Positions 15,130-21,507 of a stretch of 23,242 nt of DNA are shown here, piece by piece. The first letter of the stretch is position 1. Each line of letters opens with the position of its first letter. Where the stretch lies: positions 1 to 23,242 of IMG/VR virus record IMGVR_UViG_3300031841_000268; one strand, 5' to 3'. The translations under genes were made by a program, and so were the position numbers. Source of the stretch: a virus. The notes below the pieces were generated by a model. That model ran no database searches. It had not been told where the DNA came from and saw only the letters and a list, made by a program, of their open reading frames with translations.

Positions 15130-16112
15130 TGAGTAGATATAGAACAAGTTGGGAACAGATTAGAGAACAAGTAAATGAATTTACACTTGTTCATACAGTA
15201 AGATATAGAGATCCATTAAATAAAAAAAGATTTGCAGTGCCTTTTAAAACAAAAGAAAAAGCACAAGCAAAAATGGATCAATTAAAAAGAGACGGTGTAA
15301 AAGAAATAGAAATTACACAGGATACTTTAAGAGGTAATATTAAGTTTAAAGAAGGCCTAGACAACCAAGATTTATCAGTTGTTAAAAAAGTTATATCTAA
15401 ATTAGACAAGGCTTCAGACGCTCATGCTGGTCAGAGAGATATGTTAAAAAAGGCTGTCAAAGAAGAAGACGACCATGAAGTATCTATGGCAAGAGGAGAG
15501 TTAGAGGCAATCGCAGATAAGGCTACTCAATTATCATCTATGTTGCAAGGTAAAACAGACGAAGGTAATCCTTTAGAAGCATGGGTACAATCTAAAATTA
15601 CAAAAGCAAAAGATTATATTAATTCAGTATCAGATTATTTAATGTATAATCCAGATATGAAAGAGGACGCAGCTGACGACATGGAAAAGGTTGCAAGTAT
15701 CAGAGCTAGACAAATGGCACTTCAAACTAAAGTACAGAAAATGGATAAAGCAGATCCAAAAAACAAAACACCTCTTGCAATTGCAAAAAATGATTTAGAT
15801 AATATGCAAATGAAAATGGATCAATTAAAGAAAAAAGTTGATAGAGATAGAATGAGAAACGAAGAAACAGATTTACAAGAAAAAATTAAAGGACTTGAAA
15901 CAAAGTCTGATAAGTCAGGCATATCATATGGTATTTTAAAACAAGTATATAATAGAGGTATGGCTGCGTGGAAAGGTGGTCATAGACCAGGAACTACTCC
16001 ACAACAATGGGCATTTGCACGTGTAAATAGCTTCATTACAAAAGGTAAAACATACTATACGGCTGACGCTGATTTGGCGAAAAAGGCTCGTGCTAGTAAG
16101 AAGGGGAAATAA
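15129..16112 (+). CDS. modular phage protein with coiled-coil centre and GHRPGTTPQQWA C-terminal domain, 327 aa
   Basis: Three parts are visible. Residues 15-70 form a small beta-rich module (FTLVHTVRYRDPLNKKRFAV then PFKTKEKAQAKMDQL). The centre (80-250) is charged and helical, with PLEAWVQSKITKAKDYINS and a probable coiled coil at about 186-245. Residues 256-327 form a conserved basic module (KSGISYGILKQVYNRGMAAW, GHRPGTTPQQWAFARVNSF) that I associate with uncharacterised domains of phages and large DNA viruses (possibly DUF5824; number uncertain). DLQEK precedes this module and could be a gp21-type cleavage point. Start and stop share TAATG junctions with both neighbours. A role as internal head or core protein is possible. 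Confidence 0.75.
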   Translation: MSRYRTSWEQIREQVNEFTLVHTVRYRDPLNKKRFAVPFKTKEKAQAKMDQLKRDGVKEIEITQDTLRGNIKFKEGLDNQDLSVVKKVISKLDKASDAHAGQRDMLKKAVKEEDDHEVSMARGELEAIADKATQLSSMLQGKTDEGNPLEAWVQSKITKAKDYINSVSDYLMYNPDMKEDAADDMEKVASIRARQMALQTKVQKMDKADPKNKTPLAIAKNDLDNMQMKMDQLKKKVDRDRMRNEETDLQEKIKGLETKSDKSGISYGILKQVYNRGMAAWKGGHRPGTTPQQWAFARVNSFITKGKTYYTADADLAKKARASKKGK

Positions 16113-16990
16113 TGAGTAAGAAATACTTAGATAGTAAAGCAGGCAGCGTTGAAGAAATTTCTACTAAAATAGCTTCAGAGCAGCCATCAATAGATAGAAC
16201 ATTTAAAGCAGACGTTAAATTAACAACAGAAAAAAAATACTTTGAAACTAAACCAGGTTCACTTGCAGACGCAGCTGCCAAAGTCGTAAGTGAGGCAATG
16301 GATCCAGTAAACAAAGACGCTGTTAAAAAACAATTTAAAGATAGAAAAGATAAAGATATTGACAACGATGGTGATGTAGATAAGACAGACAAATATTTAC
16401 ACACTAGAAGACAGGCAATTTCTAAAAATATCAAAGAAGACGATATGGCAAAGTTTCATAAAATGCAAAAAGATGGTAAGTCTGCTGACGATATTGCTAA
16501 GGCATTAGGATTAGATGTTAAGTCTGTTAAGAAATTAATGGATTTAGATGAAGTAAACAATCCATATGCAGTAGGAATGGCACAGGCAATGAAATCTACA
16601 GGTGATAAACCACCTTTAGAAAAAAAGACAATCAAAAAAGCACACGATATTGCTAAAGGTATTATGAAAAAAGAAGCAGTAAAAGCAGATGACAAAGGTG
16701 AAGTCATTAATAAAAAGAAACATGACGGATACAAAGACCCTAAATCTGGTGAAAGAGAAATCATTAAACCTATTAAAGAGGGTAGAATGAAAGAAATTGC
16801 TATTGATATGAAAGACCTAGACGCTGAACAATTTAAAACAAAATACGGCAAATCAAAAGCAGAAATGAAAAAAGATTTAGGTGCACCTGAAAAAAGTTTT
16901 GCAGATATGAGAAAAGAAATGATGAACAAAACTATGACAGGTAAAAAAGTTGCTACTGTAGATACTGAACCACAATCAGAAAGAATCTAA
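16112..16990 (+). CDS. Lys/Glu-rich modular protein with EF-hand-like loop, 292 aa
   Basis: The N-terminus contains two copies of one motif: KKYLDSKAGSVEE...KIASE at 3-23 and KKYFETKPGSLAD...KVVSE at 41-61. A calcium-binding EF-hand-type loop follows at 82-93 (D82, D84, D86-G, D88-V, D90, D93). Residues 118-143 (KSADDIAKALGLDVKSVKKLM) look like a helix-turn-helix. NNPYAVGMAQAMKSTG at 149-164 begins a segment I recall from cyanophage proteins. The composition is about half Lys, Asp, Glu and Ala, like phage scaffold or core proteins. Several I/L/V-x-E sites are present (VSE-A at 59-62, IKE-D, IKE-G). A prohead core or internal protein is possible but not established. Confidence 0.72.
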   Translation: MSKKYLDSKAGSVEEISTKIASEQPSIDRTFKADVKLTTEKKYFETKPGSLADAAAKVVSEAMDPVNKDAVKKQFKDRKDKDIDNDGDVDKTDKYLHTRRQAISKNIKEDDMAKFHKMQKDGKSADDIAKALGLDVKSVKKLMDLDEVNNPYAVGMAQAMKSTGDKPPLEKKTIKKAHDIAKGIMKKEAVKADDKGEVINKKKHDGYKDPKSGEREIIKPIKEGRMKEIAIDMKDLDAEQFKTKYGKSKAEMKKDLGAPEKSFADMRKEMMNKTMTGKKVATVDTEPQSERI

Positions 16991-16993
16991 GTC

Positions 16994-17488
16994 GTGGACA
17001 AACCAATCATCTATTGCGACATGGATGGTGTACTTGCAGATTTTAAAACTGCAGCCGTTAAAACAACAGGCATGTCCATCAACAGATGGATGAACATACC
17101 CTCATCTAAACAAAAGTGGTCACTTATCTTACAAAATAAAAACTTCTGGTATGACCTACCTTGGATGCAAGGTGGTAAACAATTATGGTCTTACATATCT
17201 AAACACGACCCACATATTTTAAGTGCGTATGTAGAAGAAAATTTTGACCCTAATTGTATACCAGGCAAACGTGCATGGTTACGTAAAAATGTAGGTATGC
17301 AGAACCCACAAAAAGTTAATTTAGTTAAAAGAAGAGAAAAAAAATTATTTGCAAAAAGAGGCAATCCTGCAATTCTAATTGATGATTACGAAAAAAATAT
17401 AAGAGACTTTACTATGTCAGGCGGAATAGGTATTCATCACACAAATACATCAAAAACAATACAGCAATTAAAAAGACTAGGTTTTTAG
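16994..17488 (+). CDS. HAD-superfamily phosphatase (5'-nucleotidase-like)
   Basis: A 164-aa haloacid-dehalogenase-type hydrolase. Motif I is CDMDGVLADF with nucleophile D9 and acid/base D11. A Ser in LSAY (77) can serve as motif II, a Lys in the RREKK stretch as motif III, and LIDDYEKNI at 128-136 is motif IV with the metal-binding D130-D131. The DMDGVLADF form is common in phage 5'(3')-deoxyribonucleotidase-like proteins. T4 Pnkp has a HAD 3'-phosphatase domain fused to its kinase, so this separate HAD protein could complement the kinase at 11648; that is inference. The start is GTG at 16994, 3 bp after the previous stop, with no good Shine-Dalgarno and no suitable ATG. It closes the cluster before a late promoter. 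Confidence 0.82.
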   Translation: MDKPIIYCDMDGVLADFKTAAVKTTGMSINRWMNIPSSKQKWSLILQNKNFWYDLPWMQGGKQLWSYISKHDPHILSAYVEENFDPNCIPGKRAWLRKNVGMQNPQKVNLVKRREKKLFAKRGNPAILIDDYEKNIRDFTMSGGIGIHHTNTSKTIQQLKRLGF

Positions 17489-17491
17489 TCT

Positions 17492-17499
17492 TATAAATA
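17492..17499 (+). promoter_or_regulatory. T4-type late promoter TATAAATA
   Basis: An exact late-box match directly after the HAD gene stop, in a 69-bp gap. The predicted start is near 17505, leaving about 50 bases of leader that include AGGAGA (17545-17550), 7 bases before ATG 17558. It would drive the virion-like genes that follow. Confidence 0.65.
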
Positions 17500-17557
17500 T
17501 ACCAGATTATATCAACAATTGAGTACTATTAACAATTAACTAATAGGAGAGAAAATT

Positions 17558-17899
17558 ATGTCAAGTTGGGCTAAAACAGATAACGGCGCTAGTGCACCAT
17601 TATGGGCATTATTGTACGTTAATAAATCACCAACAGCTGCAAATATGCACAATTCGGGCAATCCAGCTGCTGGCAGATTATACAGAAACGAAACGGCAGA
17701 CGCATTTATTTCAGGTGCAACTATCGGTTTGTTCAATATCAACGCTAGTGAAGTTTCAGCGGGTCAAGTATCGCAAGACGGATCTACTCTATTACCTGTA
17801 AAAGGTGCTAGTAGAGGTTGGGTATTGAGAAGAGTTGGTTCAGGTGGCAGAGCAAGTAGAGTACAATCAGAAACTCTAGTAGCTTTAGCTTCTAACTAA
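17558..17899 (+). CDS. putative virion structural protein, 113 aa
   Basis: A 113-aa protein rich in Ala, Ser, Gly and Asn with little charge, the usual composition of a phage head or tail structural protein. It begins MSSWAKTDNGASAPLWAL and ends GWVLRRVGSGGRASRVQSE then LVALASN. I associate this layout, with the SGGRAxRVQxE close, with structural proteins of marine T4-like phages. No catalytic motif is seen. It follows an exact late promoter and an excellent Shine-Dalgarno (AGGAGA) and is followed by a strong GC hairpin, all fitting an abundantly expressed late gene. The precise location in the virion is unknown. Confidence 0.72.
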   Translation: MSSWAKTDNGASAPLWALLYVNKSPTAANMHNSGNPAAGRLYRNETADAFISGATIGLFNINASEVSAGQVSQDGSTLLPVKGASRGWVLRRVGSGGRASRVQSETLVALASN

Positions 17900-17914
17900 T
17901 AATAACTAATTTGT

Positions 17915-17932
17915 GGGGCGCTTAGGCGCCCT
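17915..17932 (+). terminator. GC-rich hairpin, possible terminator or RNA-stability element
   Basis: GGGGCGC (17915-17921), loop TTAG, GCGCCCT (17926-17932): a 7-bp stem (one G-T pair) that stands out in AT-rich DNA, 15 bases after a stop codon. There is no U-tract, only CTACTAAATA, so it could instead be a processing or 3'-end protection hairpin. Confidence 0.5.
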
Positions 17933-17954
17933 ACTAAATATATTAACAAAGTGA

Positions 17955-17990
17955 TCTAGGAATATACCTAGAGTAGCATTCCCGAAAGGG
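17955..17990 (+). other. structured leader of the 18007 gene
   Basis: Two further hairpins lie in the 107-bp gap: TCTAGG/CCTAGA (17955-17960 with 17967-17972, loop AATATA) and CCC-GAAA-GGG (17981-17990, GNRA tetraloop on a 3-bp stem). They precede AAGGAG (17996-18001) and ATG 18007. An ACTAAATA at 17933-17940 is two bases from the late box. This may be a leader that shapes translation or mRNA life. Confidence 0.35.
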
Positions 17991-18006
17991 TTTATAAGGA
18001 GTAAAA

Positions 18007-18468
18007 ATGGCAGATAAAAAAATAACAGCGCTTACTGATCTTGGTGATGGTATAGCAGCTGCAGACTTATTTCACGTAGTAGATGATCCTACTGGAACAC
18101 CAATCAATAAAAAAATTGCAGCCGAAGATGTGTTTAATAACATACCATCTTGGTTAGGTTTAGCACAATCATCACAAACTTTGACAAGTGATGGTTCAAC
18201 TGCTTTAACAGCAAATGTGACTTCAGCAATTACTGAAATTAATGGTACTGCTGGTACAGCAACTATTTCATTAGCAGATGGTTCTGATGGTCAAATTAAA
18301 ACTTTTATTAATATTGCTTCTTCAGGCACATACGCACAAACTATAACACCTTCTAATTTAAGAGGTTATACAAGTGCAATATTAAATGCTCAAGGAGAAA
18401 CGGTAACATTATTATTTAAAAATAGTAATTGGAATATTATTGCAGGACAAGGATATACAACTGCGTAA
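18007..18468 (+). CDS. putative virion/tail-fibre-type structural protein, 153 aa
   Basis: It begins MADKKITALTDLGDGIAAAD followed by LFHVVDDPTGTPINKKI, an N-terminal motif common in phage fibre and other virion proteins. The remainder is Thr/Ser/Ala/Gly-rich and probably all beta, with repeated short strands (SLADGSDGQIKTFINIASSG, then TVTLLFKNSNWNIIAGQGYT) like the C-terminal sandwich domains of phage fibres. It has a strong Shine-Dalgarno (AAGGAG, 5 bases) and a structured leader. Its length suits a small fibre, a head decoration or a neck whisker component. The composition supports a late structural role, but the position in the particle cannot be told. Confidence 0.72.
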   Translation: MADKKITALTDLGDGIAAADLFHVVDDPTGTPINKKIAAEDVFNNIPSWLGLAQSSQTLTSDGSTALTANVTSAITEINGTAGTATISLADGSDGQIKTFINIASSGTYAQTITPSNLRGYTSAILNAQGETVTLLFKNSNWNIIAGQGYTTA

Positions 18469-18480
18469 TAAGGAGACAAT

Positions 18481-18720
18481 ATGGCTTTGACTATAGAATA
18501 TCTACAAGATGAAAAGAAAAAACTACAAGGTGATTTTGACACTATAACATCAAACATTGAAAAAACTAAAAAGTCTTTAACTACACAGCAAAACAATTTA
18601 AATGCTGTGTACGGTGCAATACAACAGATTGATAAAATCATTCCGTTGCTTGACGAAAAAAAAGATGAAAAAGTTTTACTAAATGAAAAGGATAAGTCGG
18701 TTTCGACTTCATTAATTTAA
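18481..18720 (+). CDS. small coiled-coil protein, 79 aa
   Basis: The product is almost entirely one predicted helical hairpin or coiled coil (EYLQDEKKKLQGDFDTITSN onward, with heptad-like Leu/Ile spacing through about residue 60), with a charged tail. AAGGAGA precedes the ATG. It shares a TAATG junction with the next gene. No specific family is recognised; short coiled-coil proteins of this sort follow structural genes in marine T4-like phages. It may be a virion or assembly factor. Confidence 0.65.
   Translation: MALTIEYLQDEKKKLQGDFDTITSNIEKTKKSLTTQQNNLNAVYGAIQQIDKIIPLLDEKKDEKVLLNEKDKSVSTSLI
18694..18709 (+). other. perfect 6-bp hairpin at the end of the 18481 gene
   Basis: AAGTCG (18694-18699), loop GTTT, CGACTT (18704-18709), ending 11 bases before the TAATG junction. 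It lies inside the coding sequence and is followed by CATTAATTTAA rather than a U-tract. It could attenuate transcription or tune coupled translation of the 18720 gene. Confidence 0.3.
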
Positions 18721-18923
18721 TGGATAAAGAAATAGACAAATTTTTAGAAGAAGTAGCAAATAACACTCCTCATGCTGAACAGTTTGAGGAGGTGCAAATC
18801 AAAGACTTTGAAGAAGATTTATGCGGTGGCAAATCTTTTAAAAGTGTGAGAAAAGAAAATAAGAAAGGTAGTAGCAATGGTGTGGTATCATCCAAGTTAT
18901 TACAAAAAGTTAAGGGAAACTAA
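18720..18923 (+). CDS. small charged hypothetical protein, 67 aa
   Basis: The 67-residue product is acidic in the first half (MDKEIDKFLEEVANN, then FEEVQIKDFEEDLCGG) and basic in the second (KSVRKENKKGSSNG, KLLQKVKGN). It is coupled to the upstream gene by TAATG and ends one base before ATG 18925. No family is recognised. The bipolar charge suggests a protein- or nucleic-acid-binding peptide, which is only a guess. Confidence 0.55.
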   Translation: MDKEIDKFLEEVANNTPHAEQFEEVQIKDFEEDLCGGKSFKSVRKENKKGSSNGVVSSKLLQKVKGN

Positions 18924-18924
18924 A

Positions 18925-19377
18925 ATGAAAACATTTAAACAACATATCAAGGAATACAGAGGATATGCTGGGGACGCAAAAGGTGTAGGAACTGCAGGCG
19001 GTGGCGAAGAGTCAATCGAAGACGGTTCTATAGGTGTTCACAACATACATGAACCTGCTGTACTTGAAAGAGTAAATGCTTTTGTTAAATCTATTGCAGA
19101 TAGAGAGTATATTAAACCAGAGGCTGCGTTAAGTCAATTATCAGCAAGTCTAGGTAAAATTGGTTTAGTGTTCAAAGACGCTGTAAATTTAGAAGGCAAA
19201 AGTGGTAATTTTGAAACTGGTTTGACGCAACATGGTGGTCGTTTCGGTAAGGATACTGATGGCTCTGATATTAATGATGATGGTATACAACATAGATTAG
19301 GTAAAGAGTTAAAAATTAAAGGTAGATACGAAACACTAGAGAACGGCGCTGTCAAAGTTTATGCAGAGCTTGCTTAA
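18925..19377 (+). CDS. phage protein with capsid-targeting-like start MKTFKQHIKE, 150 aa
   Basis: The open frame extends to 18877, but ATG 18925 is preferred: it follows the previous stop by one base, TAAGGGA lies upstream, and the resulting start MKTFKQHIKE is the closest match in the window to T4 MKTYQEFIAE. The body holds a Gly-rich segment (YRGYAGDAKGVGTAGGGEES), a helical part (PAVLERVNAFVKSIADREY), a Gly/Asp-rich loop with repeated short acidic motifs (GKDTDGSDINDDG) and a final strand. The enzymatic class is unknown. It may be an internal head protein. It is coupled to the next gene by TAATG. Confidence 0.68.
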   Translation: MKTFKQHIKEYRGYAGDAKGVGTAGGGEESIEDGSIGVHNIHEPAVLERVNAFVKSIADREYIKPEAALSQLSASLGKIGLVFKDAVNLEGKSGNFETGLTQHGGRFGKDTDGSDINDDGIQHRLGKELKIKGRYETLENGAVKVYAELA

Positions 19378-19739
19378 TGTTCAGTAAGATAACAAAAGAC
19401 AATTGGTTGTTTTACGCAATCAAAAATTATGATTGTCCTAATTTAGACTCTGAAAAAGAGTTTTATGAGGATGTGAAACGATTTAAGTATATTAAACGCT
19501 TATTTCGTAAGTATAAGGCAACAGGTGAATTAAAAACTAGATTAGTTATTAATCATCTAATTGTATTACAAAATGTTTTTGGTGTTGACGCAGCCTGTAC
19601 TTTGTTATTTTTTAAAATTGAAAGAGAGTTTTGGGGTATACTTAAAACTTTTTTAGTTTATCTAAAATATGTTAAAGAAGAAGAATTTAATAGTGTTAAG
19701 ATAAACAAAACGATATTAACTAGTTTGGAAACAATGTAA
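19377..19739 (+). CDS. conserved phage protein (DUF7207-like), 120 aa
   Basis: A mostly helical 120-aa protein. The blocks YAIKNYDCPNLDSEKEFYED, KRFKYIKRLFRKY, ELKTRLVINHLIVLQNVFG and LLFFKIEREFW plus LKTFLVYL match, from memory, a family conserved in many large myoviruses (I think DUF7207). Its function is not known to me. It has TAATG couplings on both sides and is followed by another conserved large-phage protein, an order I believe is common, which suggests a joint role in head or DNA-packaging biology or a host interaction. No membrane segment is convincing despite the hydrophobic patches. Confidence 0.75.
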   Translation: MFSKITKDNWLFYAIKNYDCPNLDSEKEFYEDVKRFKYIKRLFRKYKATGELKTRLVINHLIVLQNVFGVDAACTLLFFKIEREFWGILKTFLVYLKYVKEEEFNSVKINKTILTSLETM

Positions 19740-20326
19740 TGGGAAGAGCAATAGACGTACTTATAACTTATAGAATAATAAAAATGTTAATTACACCTTT
19801 TGAAAAGCAAGACGCTTACAAGTACGGTATAATTGATAAGGATGGAAAAGTATTAAGAAAAACAAAAGATTTAAAAACATCTAAAGAAAAAGATAGTTAT
19901 ACTATTTTACATAGATTTGTTTTTAATCTTAAACGATTGATTAACTTAATACCAGGTGGTAAATCTAAGATAGGCACTTATGCAGCTGCATTAGGTCTAT
20001 TACTTAAAGAGAATAGAGAGATTAATATGGCAGAAATTGAAAAAGAACTTTATTCTTATTTAAGAGAACATGATTTAATACATTTTGGCGATATGTCTGA
20101 GTCATCTGATAATAATATTTTACCTGAAGGTAGATTTATTATGACAGACACATTAAAAGATTTAGACAATGAAACTACAGCTGATGTAGGTGATATTGTA
20201 AAAAATGTAGAAGATCAAGTCCCGTTTGATAACTTTTTAGGTGTTAACTTATATCATGTTGTCAATGAAGAAACACAAAAAAAAGTAATCGTATCTGAGG
20301 ACAATATAGAGAGGATAAGATTCTAA
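19739..20326 (+). CDS. conserved large-phage protein, 195 aa
   Basis: The N-terminal half is strongly patterned and looks like a conserved myovirus family: MGRAIDVLITYRIIKMLITP, DAYKYGIIDKDGKVLRKTKD, SYTILHRFVFNLKRLINLIPGG and KIGTYAAAL. The second half is acidic and more variable. It is coupled to the DUF7207-like gene by TAATG and to the next gene by TAATG. No catalytic motif is visible. A structural or assembly role is likely from context, but no evidence here fixes it. Confidence 0.7.
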   Translation: MGRAIDVLITYRIIKMLITPFEKQDAYKYGIIDKDGKVLRKTKDLKTSKEKDSYTILHRFVFNLKRLINLIPGGKSKIGTYAAALGLLLKENREINMAEIEKELYSYLREHDLIHFGDMSESSDNNILPEGRFIMTDTLKDLDNETTADVGDIVKNVEDQVPFDNFLGVNLYHVVNEETQKKVIVSEDNIERIRF

Positions 20327-20901
20327 TGATAACTTTTAGTAAGTTAAGAGAAGCATGCTGGTCAGGTTATAAGGCTGTAGGTCTTAAAAAGAAGGGCAAC
20401 AAGATGGTGCCTAACTGTGTACCTGAAGACGCACCTGCTAATAATGCAGGCGGTGGTAATATCGCAGGTATAGGTGTAGGTCCAGATGGTGAACCAGGCG
20501 TTTTACCAAGAGCTGCAAAATCTTATAAGAAAAAAAATAAAGACGAGTTTAAGAAAAGAATATCTAAATTCTTAACAAAATTTAAGATAAATGAAAATTT
20601 ATCAGCAGGTGAAATAGCGACACAAGCTTCAAACGATAGTGAATTGTATAGAAGACAATTAGAACCTATTGTAAAAAATCTAGCAAGAAAAAAACTAAAA
20701 AACATCTATAACAAAGATTTAGCAGTTAAGTTATTCAGATATGCTGTAGATAATAAAGTAAAAGATATTGCAAAAGCAAAAAATATGAATAGTAGAACTA
20801 TTCCTGGCACCGTAAGAAATGACGCAGCTGCCAAGATGTTAAGTAATTTTGATAGTGAGATAAATGATTATGTTGAATATCTTAAAGGTAAAAAGAAGTA
20901 A
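20326..20901 (+). CDS. basic modular phage protein with MITFSKLRE start, 191 aa
   Basis: The leader MITFSKLRE then Ala-Cys fits the L-x-E/A form of a gp21-type site. It is followed at once by a conserved module (CWSGYKAVGLKKKGNKMVPN then CVPEDAP) that I associate with many marine phage proteins, and by a Gly-rich linker (GGGNIAGIGVGPDGEPG). The rest is Lys-rich and helical (about residues 65-191), with AEKL-type alternation typical of DNA-binding internal proteins. Cleavage after E9 would leave the CWSGY module as the new N-terminus. It is coupled by TAATG to both neighbours. A packaged, DNA-associated head protein is the most attractive guess. Confidence 0.7.
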   Translation: MITFSKLREACWSGYKAVGLKKKGNKMVPNCVPEDAPANNAGGGNIAGIGVGPDGEPGVLPRAAKSYKKKNKDEFKKRISKFLTKFKINENLSAGEIATQASNDSELYRRQLEPIVKNLARKKLKNIYNKDLAVKLFRYAVDNKVKDIAKAKNMNSRTIPGTVRNDAAAKMLSNFDSEINDYVEYLKGKKK

Positions 20902-21506
20902 TGTCAAAGTGGTCAGACAAATATAAAAAATCTATTGATTGTGATAACCCAAAAGGTTTTTCACAAAAAGCACATTGTGCTGGCCGTAAGAAAAATTTAA
21001 AAGAATTAAGAGAGTATATGGGTGGACTTATGGGTGTAGGAATAGGCCCTATATCACGTATGAGTCCCATGGCTTCTTTAGGAGGTCAAGGTCAATTGTT
21101 TCCTTCAACAACTGGTGCTCAAGGAAGTAAACAAGCAACTGTATTTGCACAAAAAGGAATAGGTACATATAGACCTATGGTTACAGCTGCAAACAAAAGA
21201 ATACCTCGTAAAAAAGGTCAACCTGCTGGGTCAGATAAACATAGTGATTTATACACAGACGAGAACCCAAAAGGCACAATACATGGTTTAGGATTTACAG
21301 ATAAGAAGAAAGCAAAACAATCTGTAAGTAAAATTAGAGGATCAGGCAAGACACACGCTCATAAAATGCAGGCTGCGATTGCAATGTCGCAACGTGCAAA
21401 AGTAGCAAGTCAAAGAGCAAAAGATCCTGAAAAGAAAAAAGACTTAGGAAAAGCTCACAAAGTCTATCAAAAATATATAGACAAAAACAAAAAATCAAAG
21501 GATTAA
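20901..21506 (+). CDS. basic modular phage protein, 201 aa
   Basis: It has two modules separated by a Gly/Ala/Pro-rich linker. Residues 1-31 (KWSDKYKKSIDCDNPKGFSQ, AHCAGRKK) form a short Cys/Lys module. Residues 112-198 (SDLYTDENPKGTIHGLGFTD, then HAHKMQAAIAMSQRAK) form a second module seen in phages and large DNA viruses (possibly DUF5872; number uncertain). ELREYMGG at 35-42 contains an L-x-E site and a capsid-leader-like look. The protein is very basic overall. It follows the 20326 gene by TAATG. An internal head or DNA-condensing protein is plausible; no enzymatic motif is seen. Confidence 0.7.
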   Translation: MSKWSDKYKKSIDCDNPKGFSQKAHCAGRKKNLKELREYMGGLMGVGIGPISRMSPMASLGGQGQLFPSTTGAQGSKQATVFAQKGIGTYRPMVTAANKRIPRKKGQPAGSDKHSDLYTDENPKGTIHGLGFTDKKKAKQSVSKIRGSGKTHAHKMQAAIAMSQRAKVASQRAKDPEKKKDLGKAHKVYQKYIDKNKKSKD

Positions 21507-21507
21507 T

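Noticed and set aside
16093-16434. 113-codon open frame on the minus strand
   Set aside because: Same explanation: a low-complexity Leu/Ser shadow of the plus-strand gene.
16456-16929. 157-codon open frame on the minus strand
   Set aside because: It lies entirely opposite the Lys/Glu/Asp-rich 292-aa gene. Its Ser/Phe/Leu-rich composition is what the reverse complement of such codons gives, and it has no ribosome site or recognisable motif.
17592-17801. 69-codon plus-strand frame within the 17558 gene
   Set aside because: Out-of-frame shadow of the better-supported structural gene, which has an AGGAGA ribosome site and structural-protein composition.
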